Shown here piece by piece: positions 52,701 through 63,871 of a stretch of DNA of 64,000 nucleotides; position 1 is the stretch's first letter, and each line of letters opens with the position of its first letter. The stretch spans positions 21,206,355 to 21,270,354 of the forward strand of contig JADWOT020000002.1 in NCBI GenBank assembly GCA_036345935.2, given 5' to 3'. A program made the position numbers and the translations under genes. The notes beneath the pieces were generated by a model that was given only the letters and a program-made list of their open reading frames with translations, made no database searches and was not told where the DNA came from. This DNA comes from Taenia hydatigena (lineage: Eukaryota; Platyhelminthes; Cestoda; Cyclophyllidea; Taeniidae).

Positions 52701-55700
52701 TACTTTGTATAAAAGGCCTTCCTCGGTGGTTTAGTACATAGCCATGCTCCCACCCCTCAGTTATAATATTATTTATTTGGGGGAAGTTGTCATACCACAC
52801 TCGAAAAAGCTCTGCTTCTCAAAAGTACTTACTTGTGTACTCATATCGGCCATTGGGAGAGTTTCCGTGATACCATTTTGGTTCAAATAGGTGGACGAAA
52901 AAAGATTTGGGTGTTGGTCTTTGAAAGTGAAATAAAGTGGTCCACTATTCCGTCCTAAAAAACTTCTTCCAAGCCGCATGTTGAGTTCCAGCATGAAATA
53001 GTCATCCCGGAAATTAAATGAATGGATAGGTGGGTGACTATCCAACCTGCTTTTGCCTCCACACCCGCATTGTCCTCTCCTGCCGTGCTTTCAGCCCAGT
53101 TTAGATAAGGCTCCCACATGTGTACATGAAACGGCAATGCCCCTCCTCGTCTCTTGTTGTGCTTTCTGACCCATGAGGGCTGTAGCCTCGTTGTGAGGAC
53201 ACACCTTCTCTGCTTGCTAATTGCATCGTCCCCTCTTGAGCCATGCCCTTTTTCTTACCTCGGGGTTGCCTGTTCAATAGTACACAAAGCAATACATTAA
53301 AATTTAAGCGAAGACTTTATTCATTAAAAGTACACGCGCGTCAATTAATTTGGATTATCAAATTGTGAAAGCTTTAGTCCTTGACATGAGAGAGTCTTGG
53401 TGATGTTGCCGATGACATAAATTACCAATTAACCACCAAATGGTTGACTGTAATAGACTCAGCATAGTTCCTCTCTCTCTCTCCCTCTCTTCTGCTTCTG
53501 CCTTCATGCCCTTGGAATGGTACCACAGGATACGTTTCTCCCTCGGCACTGAGGGTCGATGAAGTCCGACTCGCCACCAGGTTCGTAGTCGCTGGAGGGC
53601 ACATTCAAACGACCATGTCTCCCTTTCAACTTCCTATCGTGCAATGCTGGGTAGATACTTGTTTTGCCAGTTTTTTGCCTTTGTAAAGAGCCTGGGTTTT
53701 TTCCTTCCCGCTTGGTTTACCCTAAAATTTGATTGGGTTTCAATCCCAAGCGTGTGTTGGCTTTGCGGCAAAGGCTTGACGAGGGTCGGCTTTTTTGGGC
53801 GCAAGTAGTAGTAACCTCTCGTCCGAATCCACCCAAACGCCAATCTCAAAGGAGTAATTGTGTTGAGTACCTTTCCTCTCCATCTTTTGGCTTTACAAAA
53901 GAGAGTTGAAAGAGGTTTCGTACACCCCATAAGGCGTCTGGGGAATGCAAAGGGAGAGCGGTTTTGCGTTGGTAATTTAGGCGTTTGACTTTTGCCGGAG
54001 TATATCGAGTAGGCGAGTTGGACGAGGGGTTCAGAGTGCTTTCTCCCCTTGAGAGTGACGACAACGTCTAGTTCGTCACGAAGTTCGTATTTACCGTCCA
54101 CTTCTCGCCTAAAAGGCACAACCAAACAGACGTGCATCATGTTTATTTATGCCTTTTGTAACTCCTTTAGCTAGTCACCATCCTTGACTAGCTTGTCAAC
54201 TTATTTCAAATAAATGAATGCTTAAAATGCATCGTTGAACCGTGTGAGTGATAATGCGCAGGTTGAGATGAATGAATGGACCCACTCATGCGTGGATAGC
54301 ACAAATGGATGGATAAACGAATATACAGGAGAATGAGTGAATGAATGGTGAGATGAAAGATGGATGAATGAATAGTTGAAGAGACAGATGGATGGGGAAG
54401 TGGTTCCATTGATGAATGTCTAGACAGAAGGGTGCGTAAGTGATTGAATGGAATAGTTTGAGCCTAGCTCAGCTGCGTAGTGCGTCAGTTCGTCTGTGTG
54501 ATCAGGCTATATTCAACGCGTCTGCCAGAAGGGAAGTGGGATCTTGCACACAACTACTTCTTCGTTCATGTGTAAGTCTCCTATTCTCATTCGTTGGTAA
54601 TTTGAGCCCTTAATCGTGCTGGGTCTTATTGTCTCCGTAACTGAAGCCGAACGTTTCTTTTCGTAATCAGAAATACATCCGTTGGAGTAGATTCTCTTTC
54701 CCTGATGAGAAATCTTCCGGCTTTCTGCGACCACAAGATCCCATTTATAGAAGTATAAGTGATCAAAAGCAGGTCACCTCGGCATCTATCCCTTTCTGAC
54801 CCCGTTGAATCGTCGAAAGCCCCTACACATTAACAACCTGAAGTTTCCGTTTTACCGATCGGGTGGAGCAATAATCGCCATTTTTGACCATCTTTTATCC
54901 ACTTTTTTGTCTTAAAAACCAAATTGTCTCCGGCATACGATTTGGAGGACCCTCGACTTGTTGTTGGTCGCACGTGTTGCGTATTGTTAGACTTGCTTCC
55001 ATAGAACGCTGTTCGACGACCTTACCAACTGTCTACCTTCTAGTCGAGCGATTCTGTCCATTTTGTTGGTTATCGTCCGCAACCCAACCACATTCCACTA
55101 TTACCAACAAGTAAGGCCAAAAAGGGCTAACTGTGCACTGGCGAGCACTGCCCCAACCAATTCACGTTTATAAATTTTGTTCTATGTAATGGTATCTTCG
55201 TAATCTGCTTTGTTCCGGGACGTTGACTTGGGCGGCATGAATACACCTGTTGCACACATTATTGGGATGAAGGGAGACTCGTGATTTGGAACTTTTCTCC
55301 ACTTTTCGAGTCCTCTTTTTTGGGGAGGGGCGAAACAGATTCCCTTTGGTTATTCAACTGTGCTCGAGCACTGTATCACCGAGACGACTAATCACTACCC
55401 ACTTGATTCGGTTTGGCGATAAATTTTTGACTTTAGATATCACATTTTAAGTGGGTAGTTGTGCCAGTGGTCACGTGGAAAACACCCTTTCTTCCTATTT
55501 TATAGAAATTTTTGCTCAATACTTTCGCTGCCAGCAATATGCACCCCTTAACAGCCCTTTTCTCCCACCCCATTTAGACGTCGCAACCATATCACATGGT
55601 CTTTACTAGCATGAAACACCAACTGCTGCTGCCTCTGGAGTTCGAAGTAATGAAACAGGAGTGGGACAGGCTTCGTGATGAAGCTTGTACATTCCTTTAG

Positions 55701-57954
55701 CTCTAGAGTAGCACCAACTGCTGTTTCTGCTGCACTGGTCAGGTTGATAGTTCAAGTGGTATTAGCACAGCAGAACCGTCTGATTTATTTATGAGATCCT
55801 GGTGGTGAATAAGATAAGTTATGTCCCAATAGAACTGCTTGTTTCATTCGAGGTCGGTTCACTTTTAAACCAGCAAAACAGAAAGGTGTTTGAAGAATTA
55901 ATAAGATTTCGAAGCAGTCAGTCAGGGAATAGAACTTCAAGTCATTTTGCTCCAGTGGGTTGGAACGTGGAGTTTTGAGAGGAGGCCGAAGGTAAGAAGG
56001 CAGGAGGAAGAGGAAGTCACCTTTGTTTGAAGCAGAAGCGAGAGGGAGGGAGGTTGAAAAAGGCCTCCCAGAATGAGGAGTGGGGACGTGGGGGGCGGGG
56101 GCAAGGACAAAGGCGTGAACGTTGGCATGACTGTAAAGGCGGGAACGCGGCCTGCATGGGTTTGGTGCGAGACAGAGAGCGAGTGGTTAGAAATATCTCC
56201 ACCACTGTCACTACTGTCTCCGCTGTCGTGGCTTCTTTTACGACCGCTCGTCTTGCTGGGCTACGCCGTACCGCACCGCGCCATTTTTAATTCTGTTGTG
56301 AGTAGGAGAAGGGAAGGATTCACTTATTTGTTTAGTTTATTTTTCGTCTACTTTTTCTCTTATTGTTGCTGTCACAATTATTAATGTTTGTGGCACTTGA
56401 GGCTTTGTCTTTATCCCATTAACCAAACTAAGGGACGACAGAGGATGGAAAGGAAGGGGAAAGAATTGGTCGACGACATCTCCCTCCCTCCTTCCTTTTC
56501 TACTTCTTGATCTAAAGCACTTTTGATCGAGTTTAATGGTAATTGCCTTTCAAGACAACTTCTCCTCATGGGTGGAGGGTATTTTGACCATGCTGATGAT
56601 AAAGAGGCGATGGATTGAATGAATACAGGGAGAGGAGGTGGCGGAGACGAATCTGTTCACACATGCACACACCACCTTTAGCACTTCAGTCATTTCGTTT
56701 TTTTCCTTGTAAAGCATATAAATGCGCATCGATTGTTGGCAATTAACGAATTAGTGTTGGTGGCTCTTCGAAGATACGTGGAGCACATGGCTCGCTTGCT
56801 CTTCAAAAGAAATAGCTTCATGCACGTTCTTTTTTTTAATGCTACAAAAACTGCCACCTTCGTTAGTTAAGAGTTGAGCCTGCTTTTGATTAGGACTTTT
56901 ATCGACCACTTGTTCTCCTCTTTGTGCTACTTAAAGAATCCATCCAAGGAAATAACTCCAAATTTTTTATCATGTTCGGTGTTCGATTTACTCCTATGGA
57001 CTTCCACAAGCATTGCGGTCTCCAGCCATTGTCAATGTTTCAGTGCTACTTAAACGTGCTTGTGAGTAGCATAGTTTAAATATTCGCACAAGGCTCTGTT
57101 GTTCTATTACCCCTTAAAGGCGAGGTGATAGCGCTCAATTATGCGCCTAACTGGCATAATAGTACGTTTTCCTCGTAATGTTCAAGGATCGCCAACGATT
57201 TTAATGCCTTTAAAGGTATTAAATTAGGTTCTATCTTTTTGTACTTTAAAGTGAACATGTTTCATCTCGCAGGTTCCCTATGGTTAATCTGTTTACCTTG
57301 CTTGTTTCAGTGAGGCCACTTTTGTTGATCGATGGGTGTTTAAATGATTAGGTGAATGGGTTGTTGAATTGGTAGTGGGATGGATGAGTGATAAAATAAG
57401 TGAATGGATTGACGTTGTAACTGGTTATTGGAATGACTCTACGGTTGAGCGGTCGGGTGGATGGGTGGACGACGACTCTATGAATGAATAAAATAACGAG
57501 TGGGCGTAATTTGAGTGATGGGTAGGTAAGTGGATGAAGGGGGGATGTGTGATCAAGGAATGGGTGCATTGATCACAGATCGGTCGGCAGATGAGCGACC
57601 ACGTGGATCAGGGCCGAATGAATATCTCAAGTCGTATGGGCTGGTGAATGGGTGGATAGCTTGACCTGTCAAATGGTATGTAAGTTGGCAACCATTTGGG
57701 AAGATCAGTGAATAAGTGATGAACAGGCGAAAGGCTTATCCACTTTTTTTTCACAGATGAAGTGGTTCAGCGGATGGTGAAGAAGAAGATGCTAGAGCCG
57801 GGTTTTCGAGAGCAGACTCGGGAGTTGCTCCTGCTTCATCACAGTACTCTCTACACTCGCCAGAAACGACGCGCCAAATCTGGCCAACAATTGCACATCA
57901 TCCGCTCTCTGGCCGAAATTGGCAAACGCCACTCTGCTAAAGACGTCAACAAAC
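34705..57954 (+). CDS. SLC4-family Na+/bicarbonate transporter, 5' part
   Basis: SLC4 proteins carry bicarbonate with Na+ and/or Cl- across the plasma membrane. Six exons join in phase: 34705-34765, 34900-35013, 35085-35123, 35283-35430, 46976-47136 and 57757-57954 (ends phase 1). These give about 240 residues, the cytosolic N-terminal domain only; membrane-spanning exons lie beyond the window. An N-terminal Lys/His-rich stretch (HKHKHGKRSKK) and HVMFLLG recall the Na+-driven NBC branch (SLC4A7/8/10). The domain signature is AFVELDELYTDP, then EWREVARWIKYEEEVE, then [18 protein letters not shown], and IIRSLAEIGKRHS. The family has F-ELDE, [34 protein letters not shown] and RSFADIGKKHS. Introns 4 and 5 are 11.5 and 10.6 kb, while introns 1-3 are 71-159 bp. 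Exon 1 start is the first ATG of the frame; an upstream exon is possible. Confidence 0.88.
35431..41650. other. SLC4 intron 4, unique portion
   Basis: About 6 kb of T-rich intronic DNA before the duplicated arm. I found no exon of a recognised gene on either strand. The longest frames (for example 36196-36558) follow base composition only. From about 40950 the composition changes towards that of the arm. The arm may really begin there, since its mirror image would lie beyond the window end. Confidence 0.5.
41780..41965 (+). other. Candidate exon in left arm, unknown protein
   Basis: An open 186-bp stretch is bounded by an AG acceptor at 41778-41779 and a donor, AAGAG|GTGAAT. It reads 61 codons of extracellular-looking sequence with an N-glycosylation site (NNTS) and no stop. 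The same DNA also reads open on the minus strand between AG and GTAAGT, so the strand is not certain. I do not recognise the product. Its mirror copy is at 63686-63871 on the minus strand. Confidence 0.25.
42395..42424. repeat. (GT)n microsatellite, left arm
   Basis: A GT run with one TTTG interruption. The mirrored run in the right arm (63221-63256) is longer, which helps to tell the arms apart. Confidence 0.8.
43183..43206. repeat. (TCC)n microsatellite, left arm
   Basis: A CTCCTCCTC run. The mirrored right-arm run at about 62447-62470 has extra units. Confidence 0.7.
45809..46046 (+). other. Two candidate exons with a 74-bp intron, left arm
   Basis: Exon 45809-45874 (acceptor CTCAG after a pyrimidine-rich tract, donor ATAG|GTGAGA, phase 1) and exon 45949-46046 (acceptor TTTGTAG, donor CTGCAG|GTGAGA, phase 0) join in frame across a 74-bp intron to give about 54 residues. 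The second exon contains AEVVTFTLLLSDG followed by LIRYLFPF. This is loosely like repeated extracellular beta-sandwich domains with a 'GE-VTYT' core, but I cannot assign it. Its identical mirror copy in the right arm supports nothing beyond duplication. It is not an SLC4 sequence. Confidence 0.4.
48200..49015 (-). mobile_element. Old TRIM-like element, minus orientation
   Basis: Reading the minus strand, about 49010-48882 matches the LTR body and ends GAGCTACA. It is followed by TCGGTGGCAGTGC, a changed form of the primer-binding-like TTGGTGGCAGCGG seen at 32.4 kb. About 620 bp further on, 48260-48200 again matches the LTR core. This suggests an element of about 0.8 kb with two LTRs, too short for any protein. 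The copy is heavily mutated, and its outer ends could not be placed. Confidence 0.5.
54206..54460. repeat. TGAATGAATGGA-type minisatellite
   Basis: An imperfect array of 4-bp-based words (GAATGAATGGA, GGATGGATAAA, GAATGAATAG) over about 250 bp in SLC4 intron 5. Confidence 0.65.
57335..57725. repeat. TGGATGAGTGA-type minisatellite next to SLC4 exon 6
   Basis: A second degenerate array of GAATGGGT/GGATGAGTG words. It ends about 30 bp before the exon 6 acceptor. Confidence 0.6.
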
Positions 57955-58982
57955 GTAAGTTCGTTCGTCCACTTCCCATTAGCCAAGCACTCATTCTGCG
58001 GGCGAAATAATTCTCAATAGTAGGTGTTGGAAAGTCAGATGGTGTGAGCATTCAGTCCCTTTGCTTACCGATTCAGAAACTCATTAAATCGGAATCCTAG
58101 ACTCGGTGCATTCACTTCATTTTGATGTGACTAGTGCATGACATCTGCCACTGCTCGACTGTTAATCCAGTAAGCGTCGAGTCATTAAATCGAGAATGAG
58201 CGCGTGCGTGGAACAGCGTGTAGTGATGAACGAAAGCTCTTGTAAACAAAAGCATAAGGTGGAACTTGTGGAGATCTACTCCTGTCAGCAGAGGGCTCCA
58301 AACAAAGTAAGTGGAGTGACAAGCAGCTCAACCGTAGCAAGATACCTGCCGTTGAAGAGCCCGGCTCTGATCGTAAACTTGAAAACGGAAGACGATTGTA
58401 GAGCAGGAGTGCCCTTGGAAGTTTGTGTTGATGCTTTTGATAATTGGTTAGACACTGGAAAATGTACCTATGCTACAGAGAACTCCGTTTAAACACATGC
58501 ACTTTGTATTTGCGCTCTATCATAAACACTAATGTCCTTGCCGAACGTGGCATGCTTGCAGGAGATTAGGGTTTTGGTGTGTTTCATCTGCTTATTGGAT
58601 CATTGGATCATTTTTTTCCGTATTTGGGAGCATTCAACTGTGGTCACGCCTAGTACAACAGACATATTTGATTGCAATCAAACCCTCTTCACTCCATCCT
58701 AGTCCCTTCTAAACAACAGGTTGCTTGAATCTGAAAGCACCTTCTGGTTGAATTTGTAGAGGCCACGTTTATGACATTTTTAATTCGATCTTGAGATGCA
58801 TAAGCAACCATCCAATTGAGTGGAATTGGGAGCTAGGGCTCTGCAGTGTTGTACCAGTTGATTGACGGAAATTGCGTCAACTTTTGTAAGATGAGCAATC
58901 AAGAACGAAAGTGTGTAGCACCCATGGATCTGGGCTCATATGCAATTCTACACTTCTTCCAAAGCCAATTCAATTCGACTTT
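57955..58982. other. Start of SLC4 intron 6
   Basis: No recognisable exon. A 98-codon frame at 58196-58492 has no SLC4 similarity and no clear acceptor, so I read it as chance. The right duplicated arm begins at the end of this stretch. Confidence 0.5.
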
Positions 58983-59224
58983 ATGCGCCACACCTCAAAT
59001 AATTAAGTCAAATGCTTCACATTAAGCTCCTCCGTCTCCTCCACCTCGGCCTCCTTCGCCTCCTGTTTCGCTATCGCCAGCTCAGCCACCACCGAAGCAC
59101 CAAATAAAAGAGACGGAAAGGCGAGAAGCCATTTATTTGACCCTGCGTCTCCACCACATTTTCAAACTCAGTAGCGTTAAGGCGTGTGCCAGACCCTACA
59201 GTTATTCATTGCCTGTCATTTGAG

Positions 59225-59250
59225 TGTGTGTGTGTGTGTGTGCGTGTGCG
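59225..59250. repeat. (GT)n microsatellite, right arm
   Basis: A GT run with GC interruptions. The mirrored left-arm tract (46388-46408) is shorter. Confidence 0.75.
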
Positions 59251-59592
59251 CCAACCTACCCCTCCCCCCTTGATGGTTATCAAGGCGAGAGGTAAAGGAT
59301 AGTAGCTGACTCTTAGTAAACGGGGTGGGAAGGGGCGACAGGGGGTGAAGTGGGCCCAAATAAACCAACACAAAGGCAGTGCACCACCACGAGCCGTCGT
59401 CCAAAATGTCAATTATTGATCAGTGGTGGTCTCAGTAGTCACATTCGACGTGAATGCATTCTGTCTCTCGCTCGCACACACCCCTTCAAACGCCCTTCCA
59501 CACTGTCCAACCCATCACCCGTCACCGTCCGTGTTCTGGTGTCGCTTTGCCTCAACCTACACACCCACGCATTCTCAACCTCGCCTTCTCAC

Positions 59593-59830
59593 CTGCAGTG
59601 CCGAAGCATTGCGGAATGGAAAGAGGTATCGTATCAACTCCTGGATGTTGATTCCGTCAGAGAGGAGTAGAGTGAATGTCACCACCTCAGCTACAAAGAG
59701 AGATTGTCATCCTGGGAACATTGGATGGATGACTGATGAGCGTAGGAAATGACACCCTTCTCACCTATCATCATTGTGGTTTTGTCAACATTGACGTCAG
59801 TCTGTGTTCCCTCCACAGTGTTGTGGGCGT
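59593..59830 (-). other. Mirror copy of the two-exon candidate, right arm
   Basis: Minus-strand exons at 59830-59765 and 59690-59593 mirror 45809-45874 and 45949-46046. The splice sites and reading frame are kept. In this copy the orientation is opposite to SLC4, so it cannot be an SLC4 exon. Confidence 0.35.
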
Positions 59831-59887
59831 CTGAGCTTAGCCATTGGCTTGATCGCCACATCGGAGGAATGAGGAGGAGAGAGAAGA

Positions 59888-59925
59888 GGGAGGATGGGGA
59901 GGAGGAGGAGGAGGAGGAAGAGGAA
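59888..59925. repeat. (GGA)n microsatellite, right arm
   Basis: A GGA/GAA purine run, longer than its left-arm mirror at about 45718-45745. Confidence 0.75.
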
Positions 59926-62900
59926 GACGATGAACGCACGTCTTTTCCCATTGACAAGGTCTACTCTTCCGACAGCTTCATCATGTTAACACAGAATGTG
60001 CATCGACAATCCACAGAAGTGGTTGGAGGAATTCCATCTGACCCTACCTTACGTCGATGCCCCTCTGTCGTCTTCTCTCAAACGCATGACCCCGTGACCA
60101 CCGCATGAGCAGACGAATTATGCTTTGAGCGGAGGCATCGGGTTGGAGTGTTGCTCGACTTGGCTTAATTTGCCTTGGGGTGGCATTCAGAGTGAACGGT
60201 GGATCGGGTGTTCACTGGCAACACTTCAGCGTCGGGAATGGTTTGTGCACCACCCATCTGTCACTGCTAATTTGTCTGTCCATTGTCGTTTTTCATCTGT
60301 CATCTTGCCAGGACGGTTAATTAATGGCAATCATTTTCCTCCTACTTTACCGCCTTGCCAGTCTTTGCGTTGTTTACGCGATGGTGGTGGAAGGAGTCAC
60401 GCAATTGCTGTGAGGGAGGACACATTTGTGTGTCTGCTTTTCCGACCAACTTTGTGGTTGTGTTGCTGACTGTGTGTTGTGTGCTACACTTGGAAATGGA
60501 GCATTGTGCAAAGTGCTTTTGATGAGTGGAGCATCTCGCCGTACTTCTGTGCAAATGCAACTGTCGGTGTAGGTGGTGTGTCCTTTCGAGTGGTACGAGG
60601 GCAATTGGAAGTCACAGTCACACAGTGTTCTGTTGCGAAAGGAAGAACAGATGTGGCTTGCGGTCGCAGCATAGCCTCATGAAGGAAGGTGTTGGTGGAG
60701 AATGAAGTGAGCGGTTACCCAAAGCAGACTTTGTATTTGCAGCAGTGACCGTAGCGACACCAGCAGATGCAGTGCGTGTGACACTAGCAGCGACTGTAAG
60801 GTTGCCCATTTTCTTGTCTGTGACCGTTTTCTGTGTATTTTTGTGCGAATGCAGCAGCAGTTGCCGCTGATAGCAACGCCTTATTTGGCTGTACTGTCTG
60901 CCTGCCTGTCGGTCTGACAGAGCAGAAGACGAGTGAGAGACTACGAGGGCGTCATGCTACAGGCCTGCATTGTGGAGGTGACAAGTGGACAGCTGGATGC
61001 GATCATAGTATGGATTGCGATGGGTTACCAAAGCCGAAGTGTTTGGCACTTCATGGGTGAGAGAAACTATCAGTGACGCAGGAATCCTTAGCATCGCGAG
61101 TTGAGGATGAGAAGTGAGGCGTGACAAAGACATAGGGGAGGGGAAGAATGGATGAATGAAGTCACTAAGAGGCAGTTTGAGTTGGGTGCAATGGAATCAA
61201 AACAATGGTGTGGAGAAATCGACGAAGAAATGGGTGGAAGAGAAGAGGAGGGAAGGAAGGAAGGAAGGAGGGGAGGGAGGGAAGAAGAGGCGAACGTTTG
61301 GGGAGAGAGAATTACGTCTTTTCAAGAGGCAGAGATTCTACAAACTGATACTGAGTTGACGGATGACGCGAAGACATGCGTGGAGAATGGATGTTGTCAT
61401 TCTTGGTGCCAGTACTGTCACCCATTCAGCGCAGTGATGTCAACGACAGACAGAGCGACTTGATGCTGGGAAGCACAGAAACGCGGAAAGAAGCAAGAAA
61501 GTGGTTGGATCCTGTTGCGATATCGCTGGCATGTGAGATCACGGAGGAAATAGCAAATGAAGAAAACGAAGAAGAGGAGGAAAATGAAGAAGCAGAAAGG
61601 GGTAGATGCTTGTCTCTCCTATCACCTCTTTACTTATCGCCCTGGGTGAAGGGACATGGAGAGTGGTGAAATGGAATATCCTGATGCAACACGGTGACTT
61701 CGAGCAGAAGAAATCGGCTTCAATCTGCCCGAAAATGAAGGCAAAGCCGACGCTTCGCCTGAGTGTGTGAGAGAAGGAGATCTGTGAGGAGGCAGTGCCA
61801 AAACCAGCGAAAGTGGCAAAGTAATGCCTGAATGAATACACGAACAGCTGCAGAGGTGTGGCTGACTGGCCGAATGGGTGGCTTTGAGGGAGTGCTAATG
61901 ACCAGATGCACACGTCCGTCCCATCCACCCTCAATGAGTGCTGAACCACGTAGGTGGATGAAACGACGGAATTGAAAGACGAGTAAAGCTGAATCCGCCT
62001 GCTCCCAACTGATATCCTGCTGCTCAGTCGGTGGTGGCAAATGTGCTCGGTACATCAAAGGAGGGAGCAGAAGCTGAAATAACACAGCTTATGGACAAGA
62101 ATGGTGGGTTTTATAGTGACTGACAATTAACTGAGATGACCAGTTGCTTTTATATTGGGTTAATCGTCTACCTCATCAAAGCCTCGTTTAGTCAATCGCC
62201 TCCACCGAAGATGGTCATAAAGCAGTCAAGAGATGGGTGATGATTGAAACGCGAGTGGACAAAAGAGGTGGAATGTTGCGGATTGCTAAAGCGGTTCGCT
62301 TTCTCAGATCGGATGCCAAGCATTACTATGGTCGTGTCAAATGCACGAATGGAGGTGGAGAAATGCCTGATGAATGATCCGACGTGTCAGTCATCCCAAA
62401 GGAAATAAAGAGATGCCGAGTTGGATCGTAATGGGGAAAGGAGAGGGAGGAGGAGGAGGAGGAGGAGGATGAGGAGTGTGGAGGATGTGGTGGAGGGGAT
62501 AGAGAAGTGAGGAGACTTCCACCGCTCCCAATGTGAGGGGTGAGTGAGTGACAATGCACGATTCACTTTGTGCAGCCTGCCCACGCCTGCTGGAGGGAGT
62601 GGGGGAAGAAGGGGAAGGGATGTGTCACATCGCAGCTTACGACAGTGACCGACCTGTTTGTGTCACGGGAGTAGTCGACCTAGAAATATTTCGTCCAATT
62701 TGTTGTTAATATGTTTGTGACGATTGGACCCACCGCGGCGGAGTTGACATCAGGACTGACTAATGGAGACAATTCTGCGAATGGACTGAGTGACTTCAAA
62801 GCCCTTGGCCAGCCAATGACAATGTCTGTGACAACGACAACGGCGACGCTATTATCACCAACAGCAACGTCCACGAGAGAGACAACAAAAGAATTGGCAT

Positions 62901-63220
62901 CATCATGGTTTGAGTAGATGCAGAGGAGGAAGAGGTTGATAGTGGAAGGGAAGAAGGAGAGAGGGGATCGACACGAGCGAATGCAACGGGAGCAGCAATG
63001 TAAGCACAAGTGGATAGACAGAGACGGGGGAAGATGGAGGGAAGGAGGGAGAAAGTAAGGTGCAGGCAACTTTTCTTCTGTGCCAGTTCGTGCATGTGTG
63101 TGCGCGTGTAATGATGGGTGGAGGGGGTTGAGATTTGCCTGTGAATATGGGTATTTATCAGTGCTAGCGACTACATCGACATTCCTTCCACCGAATGACC
63201 GACTTGCTACGTTCACGGTC

Positions 63221-63256
63221 ACACACACACACGCACACGCACACACACACACACAC
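63221..63256. repeat. (CA)n microsatellite, right arm
   Basis: An expanded CA run opposite the left-arm GT run at 42395-42424. Confidence 0.8.
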
Positions 63257-63685
63257 CGGCGGATCAGAGGAAATGTGTGGACTTGTGATGGGCGTTGAAG
63301 ACGACACGGAAAGGGGAGGGGGAGACGTGACGGCATGATGAGGCCGAGACGGCATGGGTGACGCAGGGTGAGGGAGGGAGGGAAGGGAGAAGCAGAGGGC
63401 GTAGGGAGCGAGACCAGAGGGAATGATGTCACAACCAAGCAGTGTAGAGTTTTATTTAGCTGTGACACAGACCGTGGTTTCAAAGTGAATTCACCAAGTT
63501 GCGTTGCACTTTGTTTCCATGCGCATTCACTTCTTCCCTCATTCACTCATCACGGCATTTCATGTCAAGCTGTCGTTCCACTTTCCCTTCGTCTCGTTTG
63601 TGTGTGGACGCAGGTTGACCTTTAGGTTTTGAGGTCGTGCTGTTGCACTGATGCACGCATATTTTAGCAGGGTCTTCGTATTCAC

Positions 63686-63871
63686 CTCTTGTTTGCAATT
63701 CGATACGATGTGTTGTTGACGGCGTCAAAGCGAAAGCTGTCAGAACGGATCACTTTGAACGAAATTAGGGTTCCAAAGGGAGCACGAATTGGCGTGAAGT
63801 GGGTTGCTCTAACAACAGTAAGTCTAACACTGGAGGTGGGAAAGATTGTTGCATCTGGTGGAACGATGCTA
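63686..63871 (-). other. Mirror copy of candidate exon 41780-41965
   Basis: This is the reverse complement of the left-arm candidate, with its frame and AG/GT boundaries preserved. On the plus strand of this copy a second open stretch, AG|GGTCTTCG... to ACA|GTAAGT, can be joined in phase to an upstream piece (about 63462-63610). The coding strand therefore remains undecided. Confidence 0.2.

Larger units (their letters stand above)
47137..57756. other. SLC4 intron 5
   Basis: A 10.6-kb intron whose end phases match (G| to |AT, making Asp). It contains a decayed TRIM-like element (48.2-49.0 kb), an A-rich run near 49288-49310, TGAA/TGGA minisatellites near 54.2 and 57.4 kb, and otherwise unremarkable A/T-rich DNA. 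No exon of another gene was recognised. Confidence 0.7.

Noticed and set aside
53634..54140. 168-codon open frame (-) in SLC4 intron 5
   Set aside because: No recognised motif, no splice context, and a length that chance can explain. I saw no second copy in the window.
58196..58492. 98-codon frame (+) after SLC4 exon 6
   Set aside because: Tested as the next SLC4 exon, but it has no similarity to the linker or membrane domain and no matching acceptor phase.
60833..61060. Cys-containing frame (+) in right arm ending at a GTGAGA donor
   Set aside because: Its mirror in the left arm competes with equally open frames on the other strand. Neither strand is supported enough to call a gene.
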